Assembly (NCBI GenBank): GCA_040507985.1 | Contig: JBEVNR010000007.1 | Span: forward strand, 1 to 13,123 | Direction: 5' to 3' | Origin: JBEVNR01 sp040507985 | GTDB lineage: Bacteria > Pseudomonadota > Alphaproteobacteria > Rickettsiales > UBA6187 | Length of the DNA stretch: 13,123 nucleotides | Shown: positions 6,990-13,123 of the stretch, in pieces | How positions within the stretch are numbered: position 1 is the stretch's first letter | How the letters are laid out: every line of letters begins with the position of its first letter | Made by a program: the position numbers and the translations under genes | The notes under the pieces: model-generated | Database searches by the model: none | Told to the model about the DNA's origin: nothing | What the model saw: only the letters and a program-made list of their open reading frames with translations

Positions 6990-8078
6990 TTATTCTTCGC
7001 ATGCCTTCGCCAGCGTCGCGGGCATTTCGCCGAGCGAGGCTTGACGGCACACCGCGCCGTTTTCCATCGCCGCCTTTGGCATGCCGTAGACGACGCACGT
7101 GGCGGCGCTTTGTCCAAAGGTGTTGGCCCCCGCCGAGCGCATTTTCAGCAATCCGGCCGCGCCGTCGACGCCCATGCCGGTTAAAATGACCCCGACCGCC
7201 TTTGCGCCGACGGCTTCCGCCACGCCGGAAAACAAATAATCGACGGAGGGGCAATGGCCGCTTATCTTCTCGTTTCCCCCGATGGCGCAACATAATTCGC
7301 CCTTGCCGTTGCGCTTTACGGTAAACTGGTTGGCGCCGGGGGCGATATAGACCGTTCCGGGGACAAGTTTTTCGTGGTGCGACGCTTCCTTCACCTCAAG
7401 GGCGCATAGCGAGTTCAGGCGCTTGGCGAACATGGACGTGAACCCCGGCGGCATGTGCTGGGTGACGACGACGGGCGGCAAGTTCCCGGGCAAGCGCGGC
7501 AAAATGGCGGACAGCGCCTCCACTCCTCCCGTCGACGCGCCGATCGCCAATAATTGCCGAGCGGCGTTTTCCCTCGAAGCGACCGAAATAGGCGCGACTT
7601 TCTTTGCCGACGCCGCTTCGGAGGCCCGACGCGCGGCGCGTTCGGCCATGCGGCACAGCGCCGCCGGATCGATGGCCGACGCCTCCCTAACGGCGAGAAC
7701 CAACTCTTCGGCAAATCGTCCGAATCCTCCCTTTTCCTTTTCGGCGTCGGGTTTTCCCACGCACGCCGCCGCGCCTATCTCTAGCGCGCGTATGCAATGT
7801 TCCGTTCCCTTATGGGTCAAGGTGGAGGCCATCACCACGGGCATGGGGCGAAGCTGCATGACCTTCTCTAAAAACGTCAGCCCGTCCATGTGCGGCATCT
7901 CGACGTCAAGCGTCATCACGTCCGGATTGTAGCGCTTGACCGCCTCGCGCGCTTCCAGCGCGTCGCAAGCTTCGGCGATGCATTCCATGTCGTCTTGCCG
8001 CGAGATGATGTCGCGCAATATGCGTCGCATAACCGACGAATCGTCCACCACCAGTATTTTTTTCTTTTGCGCCGTCAT
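6990..8078 (-). CDS. cheB: CheB protein-glutamate methylesterase/glutamine deamidase
   Basis: 362 aa, the normal CheB length. The N-terminal receiver (about 6-125) has DD12-13, phospho-acceptor D58 in MTLDVEMPHMDG and K109. A linker of about 50 residues follows. The C-terminal methylesterase domain has the catalytic triad S182 (IGASTGG), H208 (TQHMPPGFT) and D305 (TGMGVDGAAGL). It hydrolyses methyl-glutamate on chemoreceptors and deamidates glutamines, and is activated by phosphorylation of D58, normally by CheA. Start ATG 8078 has a strong AAAGGAGG a few bases upstream. It is the first gene of a four-gene minus-strand run (cheB, receptor, STAS, receiver-phosphatase). The usual neighbour cheR is absent; the next gene upstream is an unrelated orphan. 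Confidence 0.97.
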   Translation of the reverse strand: MTAQKKKILVVDDSSVMRRILRDIISRQDDMECIAEACDALEAREAVKRYNPDVMTLDVEMPHMDGLTFLEKVMQLRPMPVVMASTLTHKGTEHCIRALEIGAAACVGKPDAEKEKGGFGRFAEELVLAVREASAIDPAALCRMAERAARRASEAASAKKVAPISVASRENAARQLLAIGASTGGVEALSAILPRLPGNLPPVVVTQHMPPGFTSMFAKRLNSLCALEVKEASHHEKLVPGTVYIAPGANQFTVKRNGKGELCCAIGGNEKISGHCPSVDYLFSGVAEAVGAKAVGVILTGMGVDGAAGLLKMRSAGANTFGQSAATCVVYGMPKAAMENGAVCRQASLGEMPATLAKACEE

Positions 8079-8113
8079 GGTCCCTCCTTTCGTACAAAAA
8101 CATCTTACAGTTG

Positions 8114-8246
8114 AATATTAAAAATTAAATTAAAGAGAATAATATTTAGCGTCGATGCATTTGATTGACGTCAAGAGCCTGTCGTGAATAAACGTTATGG
8201 AACATAACGTTTAGCGAGGTTGAGAGCTTTTTTAATTTTTAATATT
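8114..8246. repeat. 133-bp segment bounded by perfect 16-bp inverted repeats
   Basis: The left arm aatattaaaaattaaa (8114-8129) is the exact reverse complement of the right arm (8231-8246). The arms are 101 bp apart and contain only A and T. The segment encloses the 11-bp hairpin at 8189-8213. The size and terminal inverted repeats recall a small non-autonomous element, but I see no flanking target-site duplication, and A/T-only arms can arise by chance in A/T-rich DNA. Confidence 0.45.
8189..8213. repeat. Perfect 11-bp inverted repeat with 3-nt spacer
   Basis: taaacgttatg (8189-8199) and cataacgttta (8203-8213) are exact reverse complements separated by gaa. The compact symmetric form fits either an operator for a dimeric regulator of the cheB operon or an RNA hairpin downstream of the orphan gene. 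No T-tract follows directly on either strand. Confidence 0.8.
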
Positions 8247-8285
8247 TTTTTATCGGACGCATATGCGCCTTGCTTTTGTTCCCAT

Positions 8286-8317
8286 GTACAGATAAGCGCA
8301 CTGCGCTTAATATGTAC
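8286..8317. repeat. Composite palindrome downstream of the orphan gene
   Basis: The inner arms taagcgca (8293-8300) and tgcgctta (8302-8309) are perfect with one central base. The outer arms gtaca (8286-8290) and tgtac (8313-8317) extend the structure, with 2- and 3-nt bulges. It can form a long hairpin in the 3' region of the minus-strand gene ending at 8388. No T-tract follows, so it is not a standard terminator. Confidence 0.6.
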
Positions 8318-8387
8318 GTAGCGTCCCGCGCCTATATTCTTTGTAAAAGAGCGTGTGCTTTTTCGTCCTGACGAATATGCGTTATGA

Positions 8388-9569
8388 CTAAGAATTTGCC
8401 GTATAGAACGACGCGCGTTCTTGCGGTTCATCATATCCGGAATCATTTTCAGCATCTTGTTCTGAGTCATCTTCGGAATCGTCTTCTTCTGAGTCATCTT
8501 CACGAGATGCCGTGCTGACCTCCATGCCGGCGACGACAGAATAAGAAGGTATGCAATGAAAGAAGAATTTCCATGCGTCTTTATCTACGATATACAGAAT
8601 TTTCTCTGCCGGATCGAAATAATGGCAAGGGTATGAGTTGATAATAGAAACATCTTCGCAGGCAACGCCTGCGTCATTCGGAAAAGAAGGAATGAAGCAT
8701 GCATAACCTCCCTCAGGCAATCGCGCAAAGGAAAGTCCGCTTTTTTTAGGAAAACGGGCATAGTTCCAATAAGGCACGTTCCCTTCATCGATCATGTAGT
8801 GCGTGCCAACATGGCAGACGTCCGTGATGATTCCTGCATCGAACGGATCTCCTTCCAGACTCAAGAACCAAACTAACAGACGAATATCCAAATTCCAATT
8901 AGGATTCTCTTCGGGCGAAAACAGCTCCAAATAAGAATACGGCTCCAAATAACCTGACATTCCCATGACGGCATCCTCCCAGCATGCCAACCCGTTGGCG
9001 TCCATATAACAAGTAGTACCTTCATGACTCCAACAAGTCATCGCAGACATAGTTAAGGATAGAAATTGTGCTTCAGAGATTAATTTCATGTCCGATATTG
9101 CGCCATACGTTGTCGCGGGAGGAGCAAGCGCTTCCCATGCTTCGAGGGAGAGCATGTACATGTCGCCGGAAGCCGGGTGAAAGTAGTGCACGAGATTTTG
9201 GGCGGAAAGGGTATCGCCGGACGGAAAAGAAGATTTTTCCATGACCCACCCATACATATATCCACCGGATGGAAGCGCGTCCATGTCGCCGTACGTCGTC
9301 TCGGAAAGATCGGAAGATCTTCGGCCCAGCATGAAGAAGGGTCGTTCTTCGTCTTGCGTAAAATTATGATAATCTAAGACATGATTTCGTGTCACCGTTC
9401 CTACCTTCATCCAAGCGCCATGAACTCCCGTAACGGGAATAAACACCAGAACGTTGTCATCAGGCGGGAGGAACGAGGGATGGTTGACGACTTCCAACGA
9501 GGGACGGTTGACGACTTCCATTGAAACGTTGCGGCGGAAAGAATTCTTGCAAGCAAGAATTCCGCGCAT
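8388..9569 (-). CDS. Orphan protein with a duplicated module and acidic tail
   Basis: I do not recognise a family. Numbering below is from the earliest possible start (TTG 9575, 395 aa); ATG 9569 and ATG 9521 are the alternatives, and none has a Shine-Dalgarno sequence. ATG 9569 is listed. Two regions resemble each other: about 54-150 and about 246-339. Both contain LPxGGY (101-106 and 286-291) and, about 25-30 residues later, HYFxPA followed by an aromatic/hydrophobic strand and an AW (130-147 and 318-335). The middle (about 155-245) may hold a more decayed copy. Residues 358-380 are almost wholly Asp/Glu/Ser. There is no signal peptide or membrane segment. A 24-bp tandem duplication gives EVVNRPSL/EVVNHPSF near the N-terminus. 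Base composition looks more A/T-rich than the flanking che and pccA genes, which suggests acquired or fast-evolving DNA. A beta-rich repeat protein is likely; the function is unknown. Confidence 0.72.
   Translation of the reverse strand: MRGILACKNSFRRNVSMEVVNRPSLEVVNHPSFLPPDDNVLVFIPVTGVHGAWMKVGTVTRNHVLDYHNFTQDEERPFFMLGRRSSDLSETTYGDMDALPSGGYMYGWVMEKSSFPSGDTLSAQNLVHYFHPASGDMYMLSLEAWEALAPPATTYGAISDMKLISEAQFLSLTMSAMTCWSHEGTTCYMDANGLACWEDAVMGMSGYLEPYSYLELFSPEENPNWNLDIRLLVWFLSLEGDPFDAGIITDVCHVGTHYMIDEGNVPYWNYARFPKKSGLSFARLPEGGYACFIPSFPNDAGVACEDVSIINSYPCHYFDPAEKILYIVDKDAWKFFFHCIPSYSVVAGMEVSTASREDDSEEDDSEDDSEQDAENDSGYDEPQERASFYTANS
9472..9519 (-). repeat. 24-bp tandem duplication inside the orphan gene
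   Basis: 9472-9495 and 9496-9519 differ only at one base (t at 9481, c at 9505). In the coding frame this changes His to Arg in an eight-residue repeat. It lies directly downstream of the internal ATG at 9521. The near identity suggests a recent duplication. Confidence 0.9.
9541..9562. repeat. Perfect 10-bp inverted repeat at the orphan gene start
   Basis: gaattcttgc (9541-9550) and gcaagaattc (9553-9562) are exact reverse complements separated by aa. Translation from ATG 9569 runs through it; if ATG 9521 is the true start, it lies in the 5' leader or promoter. Operator-like symmetry or an RNA hairpin controlling the start are both possible. Confidence 0.7.
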
Positions 9570-9608
9570 AAACAATTTGGCTTATGTATAATTAAGTAAG
9601 CGAAATTG

Positions 9609-9635
9609 TTGACATCTTCACTTTTACTGTACCAT
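9609..9635 (+). promoter_or_regulatory. Promoter candidate for the YihY-family gene
   Basis: A perfect TTGACA (9609-9614) is followed after 15 bp by TACCAT (9630-9635, 4/6). The spacing is short. It lies in the divergent region between the minus-strand orphan gene and the plus-strand membrane-protein gene, about 115 bp before the latter's start. A minus-strand TATACA (9590-9585) nearby could serve the orphan gene, but it has no -35 partner. Confidence 0.4.
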
Positions 9636-9749
9636 AAAGGAAAGCAAAACGCAAGTTTCGTTAAAAAGCCTTCGCCGCCGTACTGCTAAAAAAGACGCGT
9701 CGCCGGCAAGGAGCATGCCTTAACGTGGTGACGAACGAAGGAGAAAACC

Positions 9750-10637
9750 ATGAAAAACCCTTTCCGACAAAAAACCGGTTTCCTTGCGTGCCTCATAAGG
9801 GCGACGGCGGCGTGGCATAAACGCGACCCCTACACCCAAAGCGCCGCTTTCGCCTATTACGCCATTTTCTCCTTTCCCGCCGCCGTAATCATCTATTTCG
9901 CGGCGGCGTCAATTTTTGCGAGCAAAAAGCAATCCTACGACCGCGCGCATAATTTTCTTTCGGCGAAGTTCGGGGAAGAAGCGGCGGCGCAGTTTGAAAC
10001 CATCGTTCGCAATACTACGCCGCACGACGTTAACTTTTGGGCGTTCGCGATTGGCGCCGGCACGTTATGCTTCGCCGCCGTGAAATTATTCATGCAATTG
10101 CAAACGGCGCTTAACGCGGTGTGGGAGACGTCCGACGCCGGCGCCGGAGGATGGAAATCTCTTATCGTGCGACGCTTGATGGCGTTCGGCGTCATGCTTC
10201 TCACCGAGGCGGCGCTTGCCGCGTCGCTCGTCGTCAACGCGGTTTTGGGTTGGGCGCTGGAATGGCTGGAGGCGCACCTGCCGGACTTTTTCGGCGCGCT
10301 CGTCCACGCGGCTTCGCTCAGCATGTCGTGGGCGACGCTGGCGATATTATTTTCGCTGCTGCTAAAATGGCTGCCCGACGCCGTCGTCGCTTGGCGACAC
10401 GCCTTTCTTGGAGCAGCCGTCGCCGCCGCCTTGTTTATTTTTAGCGAATACTTATTGGGCGTATATTTTAGGGTGGCGGAACCCGCCTCCGCCTACGGCG
10501 TGACGGGATCGCTGATCTTGCTCATGTTATGGACGTCGTATTCCTGCATGACATTGCTTTTTGGCGCCGAAATAAGCCGCGCGCTTTCCGACGAAGGAAA
10601 ACAGGCGCAATCAAAATCACTCAAATTCCATCAATAA
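9750..10637 (+). CDS. YihY/BrkB-family inner-membrane protein
   Basis: 295 aa, typical of the family formerly mis-annotated as ribonuclease BN. Six membrane segments are visible, at about 32-55, 96-114, 142-168, 190-207, 214-238 and 250-272. Family motifs include SAAFAYYAIFSFPA (31-44), the LQTALNAVWE region (117-126), LLKWLPD (204-210) with the following W-R pair, and YGVTGSLILLMLW (249-261) leading into LLFGAEISRA (269-278). The molecular role of the family is not settled; transport or envelope functions have been proposed. ATG 9750 has AAGGAG (9738-9743) with ideal spacing. The last 21 bp overlap the 3' end of the convergent pccA gene, so neither gene has a separate terminator there. Confidence 0.93.
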   Translation: MKNPFRQKTGFLACLIRATAAWHKRDPYTQSAAFAYYAIFSFPAAVIIYFAAASIFASKKQSYDRAHNFLSAKFGEEAAAQFETIVRNTTPHDVNFWAFAIGAGTLCFAAVKLFMQLQTALNAVWETSDAGAGGWKSLIVRRLMAFGVMLLTEAALAASLVVNAVLGWALEWLEAHLPDFFGALVHAASLSMSWATLAILFSLLLKWLPDAVVAWRHAFLGAAVAAALFIFSEYLLGVYFRVAEPASAYGVTGSLILLMLWTSYSCMTLLFGAEISRALSDEGKQAQSKSLKFHQ

Positions 10638-12602
10638 TTGCCCGTACGCCACCGCCTCGCCTGCGCGAACCGCGACGCGGCGAATTTTTCCGTCGCGCTC
10701 CGAGCAAATGACGTTTTCCATCTTCATCGCCTCTAAAATAAGCAATTCCTGCCCTTTCTTAACCTCGTCTCCTTCGTTTGCGCGCACGTCCACCACCATG
10801 CCGCTGATCGGGGCCTCGACCGCTTTGGCGTTTTGCGCGCGGTCGATCGGAATCATGTAGTTTTCCAGCTCCGCGACGCGCGGCGTTTGCACCGTGACTT
10901 TCGCGCGCGATCCGCGATGGGTGACATACATGCCGCCCGGGCAAGGATGCACCTGCGCATATATCGAGCGTCCGTCCAAATGTCCGTGGAACAAGCGGCT
11001 GCCGAGCGCCCACGAACTGCGAATCGCCATTAAGTCGCTTTCGTGCTTCACGTCGTACCCGTTGTCGCGCGGCCGGACGGTGACGGAAAAACGCGCGCCG
11101 TCGATATTCACCACCCATCTGTTGCCGATATGCCGCATGCGGCCGGGCGTTTGTCCGCTAATTTGCGCCGCGCGATAGGCGTCCTGCAAATAGACGTGCA
11201 TCGCCACCGCGACGAACGCCCGCGCCGTTTCGGAGGTGAGGCGGTTGCCGGAGAAACCTTCGGGATAGGCTTCGGCGATATAGTCGGTATGGATGTCGCC
11301 GGAGATGAATTTTTCGCCGGAGATGAGCGCTTCCAAAAAATTCAGGTTGTTCGCCACGCCGCCTATCACATAAGCCCCGAGGGCGCGCTGCATTTTCGCT
11401 ATGGCCTCGGCGCGATTCTCGCCGTGGGTGATAAGTTTCGCGATCATGGGATCGTAAAACATGCTGACTTCGCCGCCTTCGTAGACGCCGGCGTCGACGC
11501 GCACCCCTTCCTGCGCCTCCGGCTCGCGGTAGGCCGCGATACGTCCGCTGGACGGCAAGAATCCGCGCGACGGGTCTTCCGCATAGACGCGGCACTCCAT
11601 CGCCCATCCGTTTAGCTTCACGTCCTCTTGCGCGAAATCGAGCTTTTCGCCGTAGGCCACGCGAATCATTAACTCGACGACGTCTTTGCCGGTAATCATT
11701 TCGGTGACGGGGTGTTCGACCTGTAGGCGCGTGTTCATTTCCAGGAAATAGAAATTGCGCTCCCGATCGACGATAAATTCGATCGTGCCGGCGGAGTGGT
11801 ATCCCACCTCGCGCCCGAGCGACACGCATTGCTCGTACATTTTCGCACGCATGTCCGGCGTGACGAACGGGCTGGGCGCCTCTTCGATCACTTTCTGATG
11901 GTGGCGCTGAATGGAGCATTCCCGCTCGCCCAGACACAGTATGTTGCCGTGTTTGTCGCCAAGCAATTGGATTTCGATATGGCGCGGACGCTCGATGTAT
12001 TTTTCAATAAAAATCCGGTCGTCGGCGAAGCTGTTGCGCGCCTCGTTCGAGGCGGAGCTATAGGCGCGCTCCATCTCTTCCGGGGTGTGGACGATGCGCA
12101 TCCCCTTCCCTCCCCCGCCGGCCGCCGCCTTCACCATCACGGGATAGCCGATGGCGCTTGCGATGGAAAAGGCTTCCTTCGGGCTGCGTATCGTTCCCAT
12201 ATAGCCGGGAACGGTGCTGACTTTCGCCCGCGCCGCCAGTTTTTTCGCTTCGATCTTGTCGCCCATCGCGCGAATCGCGTGCGCGTCCGGCCCGATGAAC
12301 GCCACGCCCTCGGCGGCCAAGGCTTCGGCGAAACGGGCGTTTTCCGATAAAAACCCGAAACCGGGATGCACCGCCTCGGCGCCGGTGGCGCGAATGGCTC
12401 CCAAGAGCCGTTCGACGTTAAGATAACTTTGCACCGAAGAAGACGGACCGATATACACGGCTTCGTCCGCCATGCAGGCGTGCAGAGCGTTGGTGTCGGC
12501 CTCGGAATAGACGGCGACCGTTTTAATTCCCATTTTGCGGGCCGTGCGGATAATCCGGCACGCGATTTCGCCACGGTTTGCTATTAAGATTTTACCGAAC
12601 AT
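10617..12602 (-). CDS. pccA: Propionyl-CoA carboxylase alpha subunit (biotin carboxylase plus BCCP)
   Basis: 661 aa. The order is an N-terminal biotin carboxylase domain (KILIANRGEIACRI 4-17), an ATP-grasp with glycine loop AGGGGKGM (161-168), ECSIQRHHQKVIEEAPS (228-244) and EMNTRLQVEHPVTE (288-301), a C-terminal carboxylase subdomain to about 450, a connecting domain, and a biotinyl domain whose EAMKMEN places the biotinylated lysine at K627. The segment VTVQTPRVAEL (569-579) before the biotinyl domain, together with the total length, points to PccA rather than the shorter AccC. It carboxylates biotin with bicarbonate and ATP; transfer to propionyl-CoA needs PccB, which is not in this window. 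Methylcrotonyl-CoA carboxylase alpha is the main alternative. ATG 12602 starts the canonical N-terminus. Only a weak AGG-containing ribosome-binding site precedes it. Confidence 0.92.
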   Translation of the reverse strand: MFGKILIANRGEIACRIIRTARKMGIKTVAVYSEADTNALHACMADEAVYIGPSSSVQSYLNVERLLGAIRATGAEAVHPGFGFLSENARFAEALAAEGVAFIGPDAHAIRAMGDKIEAKKLAARAKVSTVPGYMGTIRSPKEAFSIASAIGYPVMVKAAAGGGGKGMRIVHTPEEMERAYSSASNEARNSFADDRIFIEKYIERPRHIEIQLLGDKHGNILCLGERECSIQRHHQKVIEEAPSPFVTPDMRAKMYEQCVSLGREVGYHSAGTIEFIVDRERNFYFLEMNTRLQVEHPVTEMITGKDVVELMIRVAYGEKLDFAQEDVKLNGWAMECRVYAEDPSRGFLPSSGRIAAYREPEAQEGVRVDAGVYEGGEVSMFYDPMIAKLITHGENRAEAIAKMQRALGAYVIGGVANNLNFLEALISGEKFISGDIHTDYIAEAYPEGFSGNRLTSETARAFVAVAMHVYLQDAYRAAQISGQTPGRMRHIGNRWVVNIDGARFSVTVRPRDNGYDVKHESDLMAIRSSWALGSRLFHGHLDGRSIYAQVHPCPGGMYVTHRGSRAKVTVQTPRVAELENYMIPIDRAQNAKAVEAPISGMVVDVRANEGDEVKKGQELLILEAMKMENVICSERDGKIRRVAVRAGEAVAYGQLLMEFE

Positions 12603-12652
12603 GCGTCGCCTAAAAAGTCGTTGTTGCGTTTGCGGTGGCTACGCCGCCTCGC

Positions 12653-12681
12653 AAAAATAAAAAACGGGCGGGCTACCCGTT
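12653..12681 (-). terminator. Intrinsic terminator overlapping the infA stop codon
   Basis: Read on the minus strand, AACGGG (12681-12676) pairs with CCCGTT (12668-12663) around a 7-nt loop containing the infA TAG stop, followed by a T-rich run (12664-12653, interrupted by one A). This separates infA transcription from pccA, which begins 51 bp beyond the run. Confidence 0.7.
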
Positions 12682-12909
12682 GGAGAAATCAACTTTCATG
12701 CGCTTAACGACGCGCCCTTTGGTCAGGTCGTAGGGCGTCATTTCGACCTCCACCTTGTCCCCGACGATGACGCGAATGCGGTTTTTGCGCATTCTACCGG
12801 AAGTATGGCCCAAAATTTCGACGCCGTTTTCCAGGCGAATGCGAAACATGGCGTTCGGAAGCACTTCGAGCACGTCGCCCTGAAACGTGATAAGCTCTTC
12901 TTTTGCCAT
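12673..12909 (-). CDS. infA: Translation initiation factor IF-1
   Basis: 78 aa, a single S1/OB-fold domain. Family hallmarks are visible: MAKEELITFQGDVLEVLPNA at the N-terminus, then RLENGVEILGHTSGRMRKNRIRVIVGDKVEVEMTPYDLTKGRVVKR. IF-1 binds the 30S A site with IF-2 and IF-3 during initiation. The usual length is 72 residues; the few extra C-terminal residues (VDFSNG) are harmless. ATG 12909 has AAGGAAG (12922-12916) at good spacing. A 7-bp hairpin lies in the leader just upstream, and an intrinsic terminator overlaps the stop. Confidence 0.98.
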   Translation of the reverse strand: MAKEELITFQGDVLEVLPNAMFRIRLENGVEILGHTSGRMRKNRIRVIVGDKVEVEMTPYDLTKGRVVKRMKVDFSNG

Positions 12910-12933
12910 ACATAACTTCCTTGTGCGTTATAA

Positions 12934-12950
12934 GGAAGCGCCGCGCTTCC
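12934..12950 (-). promoter_or_regulatory. Hairpin in the infA leader
   Basis: ggaagcg (12934-12940) and cgcttcc (12944-12950) are perfect complements around ccg, 12 bp upstream of the infA Shine-Dalgarno sequence. It could be a leader hairpin affecting infA translation or the 3' hairpin of an upstream gene; no long T-tract follows. Confidence 0.45.
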
Positions 12951-13066
12951 GAATGGCCATGTCTAGCCCGTTTCGCGCGCGATGTCAAGAATCCGCCGAA
13001 AACGTTTGTATGTGGTCCAGGGCAAAAACATGAATTAACAAGGTTATAAAAAAATTATACATTGTC

Positions 13067-13086
13067 ATTCCCGCGAAAGCGGGAAT
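13067..13086. repeat. REP-like dispersed hairpin with GAAA loop
   Basis: attcccgc (13067-13074) and gcgggaat (13079-13086) are perfect complements closed by a GAAA tetraloop. This sequence type is a well-known intergenic repeat in many alphaproteobacterial genomes. A second inverted repeat, gcgtgc/gcacgc with spacer gta (13107-13121), lies beside it at the window edge, so the repeat unit may extend further. The region upstream of infA (12910-13123) shows no gene. Confidence 0.7.
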
Positions 13087-13123
13087 CTAGGCAAAAAACA
13101 AAATTTGCGTGCGTAGCACGCTC

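Larger units (their letters stand above)
8079..8387. other. 309-bp non-coding stretch rich in inverted repeats upstream of cheB
   Basis: No convincing gene is visible between cheB and the orphan gene ending at 8388. The stretch holds the cheB ribosome-binding site (8083-8090) and an A/T-rich leader. It also contains several perfect palindromes: 8165-8174 (ttgacgtcaa), 8189-8213, 8258-8267 (cgcatatgcg), 8286-8317 and 8362-8375. A pair of 16-bp inverted repeats lies at 8114-8129 and 8231-8246. The cheB operon promoter must lie here, but I see only a TATTAT-like box on the minus strand without a well-spaced -35. Some hairpins may end the orphan gene's transcript, although none is followed by a proper T-tract in that direction. 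Confidence 0.6.

Noticed and set aside
7423..7932. 169-codon open frame on the plus strand
   Set aside because: It is antisense to cheB and has no family features.
8195..8503. 102-codon minus-strand open frame after the orphan gene
   Set aside because: It starts inside the acidic-tail repeat of the orphan gene in another frame, reads Lys/Met-rich nonsense and has no ribosome-binding site.
11043..11615. 190-codon plus-strand open frame
   Set aside because: It is antisense to pccA and shows no independent coding evidence.
13044..13059. TATAAC/TATAAT boxes as the infA promoter
   Set aside because: Good -10-like boxes exist on the minus strand, but the positions 17 bp upstream fall in the REP-like hairpin and do not resemble a -35.

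Overview
The window looks like a piece of an alphaproteobacterial chromosome. The evidence is the sequence of the IF-1 gene, a PccA-type biotin carboxylase fusion, the CheB/soluble chemoreceptor/STAS/SpoIIE-phosphatase gene set, and a dispersed hairpin of the 'attcccgc-GAAA-gcgggaat' kind that is common in that class. This placement is inferred from protein resemblance only. Housekeeping genes sit beside long accessory genes that I cannot assign to a family, and those accessory genes look less G+C-rich than their neighbours.

Layout from left to right. (1) Positions 1-567 hold the 3' part of a gene that starts outside the window. It encodes 18 uninterrupted Gly-Thr-Asn-Asn-Gly pentapeptides (a 15-bp tandem repeat), then a Thr/Asn/Gly-rich stretch and a small cysteine-rich tail, and it is followed by a good intrinsic terminator. 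(2) Positions 827-3995 hold two consecutive plus-strand genes (480 and 483 aa) whose proteins contain degenerate leucine-rich repeats of the ribonuclease-inhibitor style. The second carries a large unrecognised helical domain after a low-complexity linker. (3) Positions 8078-4102 hold a minus-strand operon: cheB, a chemoreceptor without membrane segments, a STAS anti-sigma-factor antagonist, and a receiver-SpoIIE phosphatase. (4) Positions 8079-8387 are a non-coding stretch unusually rich in perfect inverted repeats. (5) Positions 8388-9569 hold a minus-strand orphan gene (393 aa from the preferred start) with an internally duplicated module and an acidic tail. (6) Positions 9750-10637 hold a YihY/BrkB-type membrane protein. 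It converges on and overlaps pccA (12602-10617, minus), which is preceded upstream on the same strand by infA with its own terminator. (7) The right edge has a REP-like hairpin.

How the genes work together. The four-gene minus operon is a plausible signalling unit. The receiver-phosphatase would dephosphorylate the STAS protein (partner switching), while CheB adjusts the adaptation state of the cytoplasmic receptor. The cognate anti-sigma kinase and CheA/CheW/CheR are not in the window. PccA would work with a PccB subunit encoded elsewhere, turning propionyl-CoA into methylmalonyl-CoA. The repeat-rich surface or secreted-like protein, the two LRR proteins and the duplicated-module protein look like niche- or host-interaction genes. 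That role is an inference from architecture; no function can be assigned from the sequence alone.
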